From assembly GCA_964464685.1 (NCBI GenBank), contig CAYXGV010000014.1, positions 1 to 21,808 of the forward strand: a stretch of DNA of 21,808 nucleotides, written 5' to 3'. The position numbers and the translations under genes were made by a program. The stretch is from JABIBU01 sp964464685. Lineage in GTDB: Bacteria > Patescibacteriota > Patescibacteriia > Magasanikbacterales > UBA922. Positions 1 through 7,983 of the stretch are shown here, piece after piece. Under the pieces are notes generated by a model. That model worked only from the letters and a program-made list of their open reading frames with translations. It had not been told where the DNA came from and made no database searches. Positions within the stretch are counted from its first letter, which is position 1, and every line of letters starts with the position of its first letter.

Positions 1-3
1 ATT

Positions 4-3000
4 ATGAAAAATAATTATCAAGACTTTCTAGATAAAAAAGGCGAAGGGAAATGGCAGAAGTATTGGGAAAAGAAAAAACTTTTCAAAACTCCCGAAAATG
101 TCACGCTAGAAAATAAATATTATATTTTACCGCAACTTCCATATCCATCAGGATCTGGTCTTCACGTTGGCCATGCCGAGGTGTATTCAGCTTGTGATAT
201 TTTTGCACGTTACAAAAGGATGAAGGGCAAAAAAGTTTTGCAAGTAATTGGTTGGGATAGTTTTGGATTGCCAGCCGAGAATTATGCAATCAAGACAAAT
301 GTGCATCCTCGTATTAGTACTGATAAGGCGATTGATAATTTTCGTCAACAAATAAAATCTTTGGGAATCTCTGTCGATTGGGATAGGGAAGTGGGAGCTC
401 ACAATCCAGATTATTACAAATGGACACAATGGTTTTTCTTGCTTTTTTATAAGCGAGGTTTGGTTTATAGAAAAAAACAATCAGTGAATTGGTGCGAAAG
501 TTGCAAAACAGTTTTGGCAAATGATCAAGTAAAAGAAGGTCAGTGTGAGCGTTGTGATACGGTTATTGTGCAACGCGATATGGAACAATGGTATATAAAA
601 GTAACAGAGTATGCTGACAAATTATTGGAAGGATTAGATAGAATAGATTGGCCAGAAGAGACGAAGAAAAGACAGAGAGATTGGATTGGGAAGTCTGAGG
701 GGGCGAGTGTCTCGTTCAAAGTGAATTATGACACAGATGACGCGGATAAATATGCGGATGACACGGATAATGCGGATGGTTTTGTAATTGAAGTATTTAC
801 AACTAGACCAGATACGCTTTTTGGAGCCACGTATTTAGTATTGGCACCCGAACATTCTGCAATCCAAAATCTAAAATCTGAAATTAGTAATTGGGACAAA
901 GTAGAAAAATATATTGAAGCAACAAGTAAAAAAACTGATCTTGATCGTCAAATCGAAAAAGAAAAAACTGGTGTGGAATTAAAGGGGATCAAAGCAATTA
1001 ATCCGGTAAACAATGAAGAAATTCCAATTTATATTGCAGATTATGTTTTGGCTAGTTATGGAACTGGTGCAATTATGGCCGTACCAGCTCATGATGAGAG
1101 AGACTTTGAGTTTGCACAAACAAGGAACAAGGAACAAGGAGTAAGGAATAATATAAAAATACAATGTGTAATAAGTCCTGATTATAATATATCTGCGAAT
1201 ACTCAAGAGGAGTTTAGTTTAATTGAAAAACAAATATTAAAAGGAGAAAAATGTTTTACTCTAAATGGTAAATTAATTAACTCTGAATTTTTAAATGGCT
1301 TAAATATTTTTGATGCTAAAGATAAGATGATTGAATGGCTTGAAGAAAATAATTTCGGAAAAAGAAAAGTGCAATATAAACTTCGCGATTGGTCTGTTTC
1401 AAGACAGAGATTTTGGGGAGCGCCGATTCCGATGCTTGGAAATGAAGAATTAAAAAATAAAAAATATAATTATATAATAATTCACGGATGGAGTGGCGAT
1501 TCTAAATATGGTTTTAAACCATGGTTAGCAGAAGAATTGAAAAAACAAGGACATACTGTTTGGTCAAAAGATCTTCCAAATACAAATAATCCAAATATAG
1601 ATGAACAAGTACAATATATTTTAGATAATGTCGATTTTGAAATTGATAAAAATACGGTGCTACTGGGACACAGTCTTGGTGCTGTTGTAATTTATAAATT
1701 GTTAGAAAAATTAAATACAAAAGTTGCAAAGGTAATATTAGTAGATCCTGTTGTGACAACAAACCTTACAAAAGGGGAAATACCCGAAGTTACAAAAAGT
1801 TGTGATTGGAAATTTGATTGGGGGAAAATAAAAAATAGTTCAGAAGATTTTATTATTTTGGGAGATAATAGTTTTTCTGTAATTAGAAAAGAAGATTTGG
1901 AAAATCTGAAGGGCAAGGTTGGTGGTATACTCAAAAATGTAACACCAGAAAAATTTCATTTTAGTAATCATAAAGAAGAAATGATAACCCAAGAGCCTGA
2001 AGTTCTGGAGGCTTGTCAGATGAGTGGGCTTAGACCTGTTCCAGAATCAGACTTACCGGTAATACTTCCCGATGATGTTGATTTCAAGCCAACTGGACAA
2101 TCACCACTTACATATTCGGAAAGTTTTAATGCTGGAGTGGAAGAAAAATATGGTGAAGGTTGGAAGCGTGAGCCAGATACACTAGATACTTTCATGTGTT
2201 CTTCTTGGTATTATTTTCGTTACCTTGATCCAAAAAATGATAATGCATTTGCATCACCTGAGGCATTGAAAAAATGGATGCCGGTTGATTTTTATTTGGG
2301 CGGACCGGAACATGTGAATGGACACTTATTGTACTCAAGGTTTTTTACCAAGGTTTTGTTTGATGCAGGTTATATTGATTTTGACGAACCTTTTCCAGTA
2401 CACCGTCATCAGGGTTTAATTTTGGGACCAGATAATCGTAAGATGAGTAAACGTTGGGGGAATGTGGTAAATCCGACCGATGTTGTGAATGAATATGGTG
2501 CTGATACTTGTCGTATGTATGAAATGTTTATGGGTCCTTTGGCAGATGATAAGCCATGGGACACCAATGGTGTGAAAGGGGTGAGAAGATTTTTGGATAA
2601 GGTTTGGAACTTAGAGTCAAAAGTCCATAAAGTCGTAAAGTCAGAAGCCAGTTCTGAAATTGATAAATTAGTACACAAGACAATTAAAAAAGTTACAGAA
2701 GATTTGGAATCGCTTGGTTTTAATACGGCAATTGCAGAGATGATGAAATTGGTAAATGAAATGGGTAAGCAAGAAAATATATCAATTACTAATTACCAAT
2801 TATTAATTATTATTTTAACACCGTTTGCTCCACACATGGCAGAAGAATTATGGAGCAATTTGGGTCATAAAGATTCTGTTTGCATACAAGAATGGCCAGA
2901 GTATGATGAGGAACTTATAAAGGATGATGAAATAACTATTGTTGTGCAAGTAAATGGAAAAGTTCGTGGTGATATGACTGTCTCAGTAGATATCTCAGAA

Positions 3001-3114
3001 GAAGATGCCAAAGCACAAGCTATACAAATTAAAAATGTAGTGAAGTGGTTAGAAGGAAAAGAGCCAAAGAAAGTTATTTATGTGAAGGGTAAATTGGTTT
3101 CGATAGTGATTTGA
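4..3114 (+). CDS. leuS: Leucyl-tRNA synthetase with an inserted RBBP9-like serine hydrolase domain
   Basis: Charges tRNA-Leu with leucine in the cytoplasm. Seen: HVGH at residues 54-57, a zinc site C164/C167/C181/C184, CP1 editing-domain motifs (TTRPDT from 266, AVPAHDERD near 359-367), RQRFWG before the insertion, PVPESDLPV after it, KMSKR at 813-817, and an anticodon-binding C-terminal part. There is no leucine-specific insertion before KMSK. At 1036 residues it is well above the usual 800-880. Most of the excess lies at about 480-672, between WGAPIPM and PVPESDLPV, where relatives have only a short hairpin, often with CxxCG. This insert reads as a whole alpha/beta hydrolase of the RBBP9/YdeN type: HGW at 494-496, GHSLG at 555-559 (nucleophile Ser557), candidate acid Asp621 and His652. 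Short repeat-derived insertions also sit in frame (731-778, 860-885, about 1118-1150, 2617-2645). The ATG at 4 gives the expected N-terminus. Ends with TGA. Confidence 0.97.
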   Translation: MKNNYQDFLDKKGEGKWQKYWEKKKLFKTPENVTLENKYYILPQLPYPSGSGLHVGHAEVYSACDIFARYKRMKGKKVLQVIGWDSFGLPAENYAIKTNVHPRISTDKAIDNFRQQIKSLGISVDWDREVGAHNPDYYKWTQWFFLLFYKRGLVYRKKQSVNWCESCKTVLANDQVKEGQCERCDTVIVQRDMEQWYIKVTEYADKLLEGLDRIDWPEETKKRQRDWIGKSEGASVSFKVNYDTDDADKYADDTDNADGFVIEVFTTRPDTLFGATYLVLAPEHSAIQNLKSEISNWDKVEKYIEATSKKTDLDRQIEKEKTGVELKGIKAINPVNNEEIPIYIADYVLASYGTGAIMAVPAHDERDFEFAQTRNKEQGVRNNIKIQCVISPDYNISANTQEEFSLIEKQILKGEKCFTLNGKLINSEFLNGLNIFDAKDKMIEWLEENNFGKRKVQYKLRDWSVSRQRFWGAPIPMLGNEELKNKKYNYIIIHGWSGDSKYGFKPWLAEELKKQGHTVWSKDLPNTNNPNIDEQVQYILDNVDFEIDKNTVLLGHSLGAVVIYKLLEKLNTKVAKVILVDPVVTTNLTKGEIPEVTKSCDWKFDWGKIKNSSEDFIILGDNSFSVIRKEDLENLKGKVGGILKNVTPEKFHFSNHKEEMITQEPEVLEACQMSGLRPVPESDLPVILPDDVDFKPTGQSPLTYSESFNAGVEEKYGEGWKREPDTLDTFMCSSWYYFRYLDPKNDNAFASPEALKKWMPVDFYLGGPEHVNGHLLYSRFFTKVLFDAGYIDFDEPFPVHRHQGLILGPDNRKMSKRWGNVVNPTDVVNEYGADTCRMYEMFMGPLADDKPWDTNGVKGVRRFLDKVWNLESKVHKVVKSEASSEIDKLVHKTIKKVTEDLESLGFNTAIAEMMKLVNEMGKQENISITNYQLLIIILTPFAPHMAEELWSNLGHKDSVCIQEWPEYDEELIKDDEITIVVQVNGKVRGDMTVSVDISEEDAKAQAIQIKNVVKWLEGKEPKKVIYVKGKLVSIVI
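731..778. repeat. In-frame short tandem repeat in leuS
   Basis: Two imperfect direct copies, ACACAGATGACGCGGAT (731-747) and ACACGGATAATGCGGAT (761-777), separated by a further GCGGATG word. They encode an Asp/Ala-rich stretch (residues about 243-258) that is absent from ordinary CP1 editing domains. The words resemble the ACACGGATTTAACGG ends of the 80-bp intergenic palindromes in this window, so the source is probably the same kind of repeat. No phase change results. Confidence 0.7.
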
Positions 3115-3116
3115 TG

Positions 3117-3196
3117 ATAGCACACAGATTAAACTGATTAAACAGATTTGAACAGATCAGTTATAATCAGTTAAATTTGTTAAATCAGTGTTCTAT
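3117..3196. repeat. 80-bp palindromic intergenic element, copy 1
   Basis: Runs from ATAGCACACAGATT to AATCAGTGTTCTAT in the gap between leuS and the comEC-like gene. The ends form an imperfect inverted repeat, and the interior is built of GATTAAAC/AGATTTGAAC-like words. Its length (80 bp) and outer ends match the copies at 4661-4740 and 10402-10481. It starts 3 bases after the leuS stop codon, so a transcript would fold into a long hairpin between the two genes. Confidence 0.75.
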
Positions 3197-3211
3197 AATC
3201 ATAAAGGAGGT

Positions 3212-4681
3212 ATGTTCAAAAAAATAATACAATCAAAAAGCAAGACGTTTCTTACGTTTTGTTTTTGTTTTTTACTAGGCGTGACAATAGCATCTTTATT
3301 GGAAATAAAATTTGATTTAGTTTATTTATATTTTTTATTATTTGTTTGTATTACATTTCTGATCATTTTTTGGCAAGACAAGAATAAAAGGTTTGTGTTT
3401 TTAGGATTATTGTTGATTGGTTTGGGAGTAGGGAGGTATTTATTTGTTTTCCCTATTTTAGAAAATTATACAGATCAAAAAAAAGAAGTGGTGGGATATA
3501 TAAGTGGTGAGCCAGATATCCGGTCAGATGGAGTTAGGTATCTGATCACCTCTGAAGATGTAAAAGGAAAAATTTATCTAAAACAAGGCCTATATCCGCG
3601 TTATAAGTATGGTGAAAAATTGCAACTCAGTTGCATTTTTGAGAGACCCGAAGAATTTGATGATTTTCGTTATGATATGTATTTGGCGCGTTATGGGGTA
3701 TTTACTATTTGTCAGAAACCAAAAGTGGAGAAAATAGGGGAGGGCGAGGGCAATTTTTTGTTTAGAGGAATTTTTATTTTGAAACAGGTGGTGGCAAATA
3801 GAATAAATAAATTGTGGCATGAGCCCCAAGCTAGTTTTATGGCAGGACTTCTCTATGGTTACCGTGGTGGTTTGGGAGAATTAAATGATTTATTTAGTCG
3901 AACCGGCATAACACACATAGTTGCAATATCTGGATATAATATTAGTATCATTGCAACAGTCCTGATTACAATTTGTGTTCAGTTGCTTATTCCACGTAAA
4001 AAAGCTTTTTGGTTTATTACTGGTGGAATAATTTTATTTGTTTTATTTGCTGGGGCCAGTGCTTCGGTGGTGCGAGCTGGTATTATGGGAATTATAGTTT
4101 TGCTTGCCAAACAAATGGGTCGAACATCAAATGTTGGTAATGTTATGATTTTGACAGCTGTACTTATGACAATACAAAATCCCTTAATTTTAATTTGGGA
4201 TGCAGGATTTCAATTGTCTTTCGTGGCTACCTTGGGTTTAGTCTATTTATCGCCAATAATAAAAAAATATTTTATAAAAATTCCAGAAAGTTTTGGTTTG
4301 CAAGAAAGTGTTGTTTCAACCCTATCGGCAATTATAGCTACTTTGCCTTTGATATTATTTCAATTTGGTCGTTTGTCAATTGTGGCGCCGATTGTTAATG
4401 TCTTGATTTTATGGTTGATTCCCTTTATAATGTTATTTGGGTTTTTGTCGCTTGTGTTTAGTTTTGTATTTTTTCCAGTGGGTGAAGTAATAGCTTGGAT
4501 TGCTTGGGTTGGGTTGCAGTATATAATACTAGTGGTTAAGTTTTTTGCTGGATTAAAATTTTCAGCGGTTGATCTGACAATTTCTTGGTGGATGATGGTT
4601 TTATTGTATCTAGGTTTGTTTTATTGGATTTATAGAAAAAATAATATTAAATTTAAATTAATAGAACGCGAATTGAACTAA
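3212..4681 (+). CDS. comEC: ComEC/Rec2-family DNA-uptake channel protein, without MBL domain
   Basis: Polytopic inner-membrane protein of natural transformation, expected to pass single-stranded DNA into the cytoplasm. Seen: two or three N-terminal hydrophobic segments, a soluble OB-like (DUF4131) region at about 60-170, then the Competence domain with the family core RTGITHIVAISGYNIS and a run of membrane helices to about residue 470. It has 489 residues and stops before the metallo-beta-lactamase domain that full-length ComEC carries. That domain is a separate gene at 5437. The ATG at 3212 was chosen over an upstream GTG (3188) that lies in a palindromic repeat. An AAGGAGG sits just upstream, but only one base from the ATG, which is closer than usual. 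The last six codons and the stop fall inside the next 80-bp repeat. Confidence 0.88.
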   Translation: MFKKIIQSKSKTFLTFCFCFLLGVTIASLLEIKFDLVYLYFLLFVCITFLIIFWQDKNKRFVFLGLLLIGLGVGRYLFVFPILENYTDQKKEVVGYISGEPDIRSDGVRYLITSEDVKGKIYLKQGLYPRYKYGEKLQLSCIFERPEEFDDFRYDMYLARYGVFTICQKPKVEKIGEGEGNFLFRGIFILKQVVANRINKLWHEPQASFMAGLLYGYRGGLGELNDLFSRTGITHIVAISGYNISIIATVLITICVQLLIPRKKAFWFITGGIILFVLFAGASASVVRAGIMGIIVLLAKQMGRTSNVGNVMILTAVLMTIQNPLILIWDAGFQLSFVATLGLVYLSPIIKKYFIKIPESFGLQESVVSTLSAIIATLPLILFQFGRLSIVAPIVNVLILWLIPFIMLFGFLSLVFSFVFFPVGEVIAWIAWVGLQYIILVVKFFAGLKFSAVDLTISWWMMVLLYLGLFYWIYRKNNIKFKLIERELN

Positions 4682-4740
4682 TCTAACAAATTTAAACGAA
4701 TTCGTTTTAATTTGTTTAATTCGTTAGATCTGTGTTCTAT
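4661..4740. repeat. 80-bp palindromic element, copy 2, overlapping the comEC 3' end
   Basis: Bounded by ATAGAACGCGAATT and GATCTGTGTTCTAT, exactly 80 bp. The interior centre AAACGAATTCGTTTTAATTT is strongly palindromic. The first 21 bases are translated as the C-terminus of the comEC-like protein (IERELN) and provide its TAA stop. Same length and ends as the copies at 3117 and 10402. Confidence 0.8.
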
Positions 4741-4754
4741 TATCACAAAATTAT

Positions 4755-5354
4755 ATGCCTAGAGTAAAAATTTTAGATTCAAAAGAAGGTTATAGTTTAA
4801 CAGCTGATTATTATGATAAAAAATCGGCTTATTGGGATAGCTTTGAAAAAGATAAAGTGTTACTTTTGTTTGGTAATTTAATGGGAAAGAAGATTTTGGA
4901 CGTAGGTGCTGGTACAGGGCGTTTATCTTCAAAATTAGCTGAACAGGGTGCAGAAGTGACAGCTTTGGATGTTTCAGAAGAGATGTTAAATAAAATTAAA
5001 AATAAAAAAGTAAAAAAAGTTATTGGCGATGCGGAAGATTTGCCTTTTGATGAGGGTATTTTCGATATTGTAATAACGACTTTTTTAATTGTTCACCTGA
5101 GAGATTTAAAAAGATTTTTTGACGAAGTATATCGGGTTTTAAAACCAGGTGGATTATTTCTTTTGACCAATATAAATCAACGCAAAGCCCCAGCTGTAAA
5201 AACCAAAGAAGGTTTGGTTGAAATAGAATCATATTATCATCGTCCCGAATTAGTTGTAGAAGTTTTAGAAAATTTAGCTTTTGGAATTGAGAGAGAAGAA
5301 TTTGTTAGAGAAGGGGAGACGTGGGTGAATCAAATTATACTTTCCAGCAAGTAA
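4755..5354 (+). CDS. Class I SAM-dependent methyltransferase
   Basis: Predicted cytoplasmic methyltransferase of the Methyltransf_11/UbiE-like group; the substrate cannot be told. Seen in 199 residues: SAM-binding motif I ILDVGAGTGRLS (about 38-49), the acidic end of strand 2 at VTALDVSEEM, motif II-like GDAEDLPF, DIVITTF, and the post-motif region RVLKPGGLFLLTN. It sits between the ComEC channel gene and the MBL gene, flanked by palindromic repeats on both sides, so co-transcription is likely but a role in DNA uptake is not shown. The TAA stop coincides with the first bases of the repeat at 5352. Confidence 0.85.
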   Translation: MPRVKILDSKEGYSLTADYYDKKSAYWDSFEKDKVLLLFGNLMGKKILDVGAGTGRLSSKLAEQGAEVTALDVSEEMLNKIKNKKVKKVIGDAEDLPFDEGIFDIVITTFLIVHLRDLKRFFDEVYRVLKPGGLFLLTNINQRKAPAVKTKEGLVEIESYYHRPELVVEVLENLAFGIEREEFVREGETWVNQIILSSK

Positions 5355-5428
5355 GCAGATTAAGTTATAAGCAAATTAAGCACTCCATTTAAGAAGCTTA
5401 TTACTTAATCTGCTTATTCTGCTTATTA
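5352..5428. repeat. Intergenic palindrome, TAAGCAGATTAAGT family
   Basis: Perfect 14-bp inverted repeat TAAGCAGATTAAGT at 5352-5365 and its complement at 5403-5416, with further TAAGCA/TGCTTATT words inside and after it. The first three bases are the stop codon of the methyltransferase gene. Related TTATTCTGCTTATTACTTATT words occur at about 20303-20325 just after the mpl-like gene. Confidence 0.75.
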
Positions 5429-5436
5429 GCCATGAT

Positions 5437-6185
5437 ATGCAAAAAGCAATCGTAGTCATTTTTATTTTACTCCTAATAACACTAGGATTAATTTTTTTTA
5501 TTAGAAAAGGCGAAGTAAAACCAGATCATAAACCAACTTTAGAGACAGCAGAGCCTGCAAAGTTAAAAATAACTTTTTTGGATATTGGCCAAGGTGATGC
5601 AACTTTTATAGAGTTTCCAAATGGTGAGCAGATGTTGGTTGATTGTTCAATTGATGCGCGGGTAATAGAAGCCTTGGGACGAGTGATGGAATTTTGGGAT
5701 CACGAAATTGATTATATGTTAGTCACACATCCTGATTTGGATCATTATGGTGGTTGTGAAGAAGTTTTAAAGAGATTTGACGTAAAAAATGTTGTTTATA
5801 ATGGTTTGCCAAAAGATTATGATGACACTTGGAATTCTTGGTGGCAGGCAGTTCAAGAAGAGGGGGCTCAGTATACTGAAATTTCTAGTGAAGAAGTTTG
5901 GCAAATAGGNNNNNNNNNNNNNNNNNNNNNNNNNNNNNNNNNNNNNNNNNNNNNNNNNNNNNNNNNNNNNNNNNNNNNNNNNNNNNNNNNNNNNNNNNNN
6001 NNNNNNNNNATGTGGTAACTCCAGATAATACGGTTTTTTCTTGCGGTTTGAATAATTCTTTTGGGCATCCTTCACCTCGAGTTGTGAAGCGTGTAGAAAG
6101 GGCTTCAAGTACAGTTTGGCGGACAGATTTGCAGGGAGATATCAGATTTGAAGTTGGAGATAAGATTGAGGTTGCAAATAATTGA
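5437..6185 (+). CDS. Membrane-anchored ComEC-like metallo-beta-lactamase-fold hydrolase, interrupted by an assembly gap
   Basis: Corresponds to the C-terminal MBL domain of ComEC as a stand-alone gene. Seen: an N-terminal signal anchor (about residues 3-22), LDIGQGDATFIEFPNG, and the metal-binding motif THPDLDHYGG with H98, D100, D102 and H103. After the gap the reading resumes in another frame with VFSCGLNNSFGHPSP and a C-terminal RTDLQGDIRFEV, typical of the ComEC tail, ending at TGA (6183-6185). The change of frame is explained by 100 placeholder N. From the family layout about 85-90 residues are missing, including the second metal-binding part, so the true gap should be nearer 260 bases. 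It is likely extracytoplasmic, by analogy with nuclease models for this ComEC domain; activity cannot be judged from the visible part. Confidence 0.85.
5910..6009. other. Assembly gap (100 N)
   Basis: Exactly 100 undetermined bases inside the MBL gene. The reading frame differs on either side, so the nominal length is not the real length. Confidence 0.99.
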
Positions 6186-6264
6186 TTATTTTGGTAAAAT
6201 GAAAGAGTAATTAGTAATTAAGTAATTAGTAAGGCTCTAGACTAGTAAAAACACTAAAATTAAG

Positions 6265-6368
6265 TGTCATTGCGAGTGCGAGCGAAGCGAAGACATACGG
6301 CAATCCCCTGCTTTACTCAAAAAAGACTGGGATTGCTTCGTCATTGTTTCACATTCCTCGCAATGACA
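6265..6368. repeat. TGTCATTGCGAG-type palindromic repeat
   Basis: Lies in the 214-bp space between the MBL gene and the small membrane-protein gene. Outer arms TGTCATTGCGAG (6265-6276) and CTCGCAATGACA (6357-6368) are perfect inverted repeats. An inner pair GGCAATCCC and GGGATTGC also matches. Similar TGTCATTGCGAG repeats are widespread in bacterial genomes, from general knowledge. The preceding stretch 6208-6232 consists of AATTAGTAATTAAGTAATTAG words, and no gene is visible in 6186-6399. Confidence 0.85.
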
Positions 6369-6399
6369 CATAATAAAATATTTTTTAAAAAACAATTTT

Positions 6400-6738
6400 A
6401 TGAATCTACTATTACGTTGGGTAATTAATGCTGGTACATTGCTTTTACTAGCCTACTATCTTCCAGGCATAGAAGTGTCTGGTTGGTATGCTGCGCTTAT
6501 AACAGCTTTAATTTTGGGTTTGGTTAACGCAATTTTAAAACCAATCTTGGTGATACTAACTTTGCCAGTAAATATCTTAACATTAGGTTTATTTACTTTT
6601 GTTATCAATGCCTCTTTATTTTGGTTCGTAGCCAGTTTTGTTGATGGTTTTTCTGTGGCTGGTTTTATGCCGGCCTTCTGGGGAGCGTTGATTTTGAGTG
6701 TGGTTAGTTGGCTAGTGAGTGGTTTACTCAAAAAATAG
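6400..6738 (+). CDS. Phage-holin-4_2/YvlD-family small membrane protein
   Basis: A 112-residue protein of the YvlD (Phage_holin_4_2, PF04020) family. Four hydrophobic segments are visible (about 5-22, 28-45, 50-75, 82-108), with the family pattern LGLVNAILKPILVILTLPVN in the middle. Members are inner-membrane proteins of unknown function, and the holin name is historical. It stands alone between a repeat-filled spacer and pyrH, with no lysis genes nearby. The ATG at 6400 has no clear ribosome binding site. Confidence 0.88.
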   Translation: MNLLLRWVINAGTLLLLAYYLPGIEVSGWYAALITALILGLVNAILKPILVILTLPVNILTLGLFTFVINASLFWFVASFVDGFSVAGFMPAFWGALILSVVSWLVSGLLKK

Positions 6739-6791
6739 TATTATTTTGTATGTTTATTAGTCCATAATTATCATAATAAATGATAGATGAT

Positions 6792-6836
6792 AAGTGATAA
6801 AATCGTATATGAATTATCATATATCATTTATCACTT
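6792..6836. repeat. Inverted repeat upstream of pyrH
   Basis: AAGTGATAAA (6792-6801) and TTTATCACTT (6827-6836) form a perfect 10-bp stem. The loop holds further ATATGA/TCATAT complementarity, and the flank repeats TGATAGATGATAAGTGATAA words. It fills the 130-bp gap before pyrH. Similar GATAACAGATATCGGATAAC words are found in the coding sequence of the tsaE fusion gene. Confidence 0.65.
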
Positions 6837-6868
6837 CTAATTTAAGTTAAAGAAATTAAATATATCTT

Positions 6869-7564
6869 ATGAGACAGAAATCTAAATATAAAATAATCTC
6901 CGTCGGCGGTTCAATCATTATTCCAAAGACTGGTTTTGATATTAATTTTTTAAAAAAGTTTCGTGCTTTAATTTTGTCACACGTAAAAAAAGGTGAGAAA
7001 TTTATTTTAGTGATTGGTGGCGGGGCGACTTGTCGTAATTATCAAGACGCTTTGTCTAAAACAATTAAAATTAGTAACACTGACTTAGATTGGTTGGGAA
7101 TTTATATCACTTGGTTTAATGCCGAGTTTGTGCGACTTTTGTTTGGTAAGCATGCTTACAAAGAAGTTGTAAAAGATCCAACCATTAAAATTAAGACTAG
7201 TAAATCAATAATTATTGCTGGGGGTTGGAAACCCGGTTGTTCTACTGACAAAGATGCCGTTTTGTTAGCACAAAATTTTGGTGCTAAAGAATTGGTAAAT
7301 CTATCAAACATAGAATATGTTTATGATAAAGACCCCAATAAATATAAAACTGCTAAAAAAATAGAAAAAATTAATTGGAAAGATTTTAGAAAAAATGTAG
7401 TTGGTTATAAATGGGTGCCGGGTAAAAATGTTCCATTTGATCCAATGGCCAGTGCCTTGGCTGAAAAGCTGGGTCTAAAGGTGAGCATTTTGAAAGGAAC
7501 TGATTTAGTTGAAGTTGAGAAGGTGATTAGCGGTAAGAAGTTTAAGGGAACGATGATAATTTGA
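6869..7564 (+). CDS. pyrH: UMP kinase, archaeal-type amino-acid-kinase family
   Basis: Phosphorylates UMP to UDP in pyrimidine nucleotide synthesis (cytoplasm). The 231 residues fit the amino-acid-kinase fold: an N-terminal ISVGGSIIIP phosphate loop, FILVIGGGATCRNYQ, the archaeal-type UMPK signature LDWLGIYITWFNAEF, IIIAGGWKPGCSTDKDAVLLA, and LSNIEYVYDKDPNKY in the nucleotide-binding C-terminal half. The pattern is closer to archaeal UMP kinases than to the hexameric PyrH of typical bacteria, as is common in candidate phyla. The TGA stop overlaps the -35 box of the next gene's promoter. A broader carbamate/uridylate kinase assignment is possible, but the motifs favour UMPK. Confidence 0.9.
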   Translation: MRQKSKYKIISVGGSIIIPKTGFDINFLKKFRALILSHVKKGEKFILVIGGGATCRNYQDALSKTIKISNTDLDWLGIYITWFNAEFVRLLFGKHAYKEVVKDPTIKIKTSKSIIIAGGWKPGCSTDKDAVLLAQNFGAKELVNLSNIEYVYDKDPNKYKTAKKIEKINWKDFRKNVVGYKWVPGKNVPFDPMASALAEKLGLKVSILKGTDLVEVEKVISGKKFKGTMII

Positions 7565-7589
7565 CACACTACGAACTTGATAGTATAAT
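7561..7589 (+). promoter_or_regulatory. Consensus sigma70-type promoter
   Basis: Perfect -35 TTGACA (7561-7566), 17-bp spacer, perfect -10 TATAAT (7584-7589). A start of transcription near 7596 would leave about 20 bases before the ATG at 7617. The -35 box contains the pyrH stop codon. Confidence 0.8.
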
Positions 7590-7616
7590 ATTAGTATTGA
7601 AGTTAATTATAAAATT

Positions 7617-7922
7617 ATGATAGATCAAAAGGAGACAACAATTCAAGATGTGCTAGATGCTGTTGTGGATTTTGCTGGGCACACAGAAAAGAGATTTGAA
7701 AAGTTAGAAAATAATCTCACCGCGATTAAGTCACAGATGGTTACCAAAACTTATCTTGATGAAAAATTATCAGATTTGCGAGGTGACTTGACTATTTTAA
7801 TGCGCAAGGAAGATACAAAGTTGAAAGCATTGGTAGAAATTTTAGCGGAAAAGAAAGTGCTGTCATCTGATGACGCAAAAAAGATTTTTTCACTTGAGCC
7901 ATTTCCACAATTGGCGTTGTAA
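7617..7922 (+). CDS. Small coiled-coil protein of unknown function
   Basis: A 101-residue, charged protein without cysteines or membrane segments. Residues about 5-75 show heptad spacing of hydrophobic residues (VLDAVVDFAGHTEKRFEKLE, then LTAIKSQM and LDEKLSDLRGDL), which predicts a helical coiled coil. The C-terminal third (LVEILAEKKVLSSDDAKKIF) looks like a short helical hairpin. Similar small coiled-coil proteins are common in candidate-phyla genomes, but I cannot assign a function. It appears monocistronic: a perfect promoter lies at 7561-7589 and a terminator at 7959-7983, suggesting good expression. Confidence 0.75.
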   Translation: MIDQKETTIQDVLDAVVDFAGHTEKRFEKLENNLTAIKSQMVTKTYLDEKLSDLRGDLTILMRKEDTKLKALVEILAEKKVLSSDDAKKIFSLEPFPQLAL

Positions 7923-7958
7923 TTTTTACAAATTGTAAAGACGAAAGTCTGTATTTTT

Positions 7959-7983
7959 ACCCCCTTGTCAAGTGGGTTTTTTT
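7959..7983 (+). terminator. Rho-independent terminator
   Basis: ACCCCCTTGTCAAGTGGGT can pair ACCC with GGGT and CTT with AAG, followed by a run of T. It lies 37 bases after the coiled-coil gene. A TTG-started extension of the next ORF would begin inside this hairpin, which argues against that extension. Confidence 0.7.

Noticed and set aside
1441..2020. The leuS insertion as an intein
   Set aside because: There is no Cys/Ser splice start with an intein N-block, no terminal His-Asn before Cys/Ser/Thr in the right place, and no homing endonuclease motif. The hydrolase motifs explain the segment better.
5898..6185. Separate small gene after the first N run
   Set aside because: The sequence continues the ComEC-type MBL domain (GLNNSFGHPSP); the apparent start is an artefact of the gap.
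6400..6738. Prophage holin
   Set aside because: The name of the Pfam family is historical; no lysis or phage structural genes are near, and YvlD-type proteins are common chromosomal genes.
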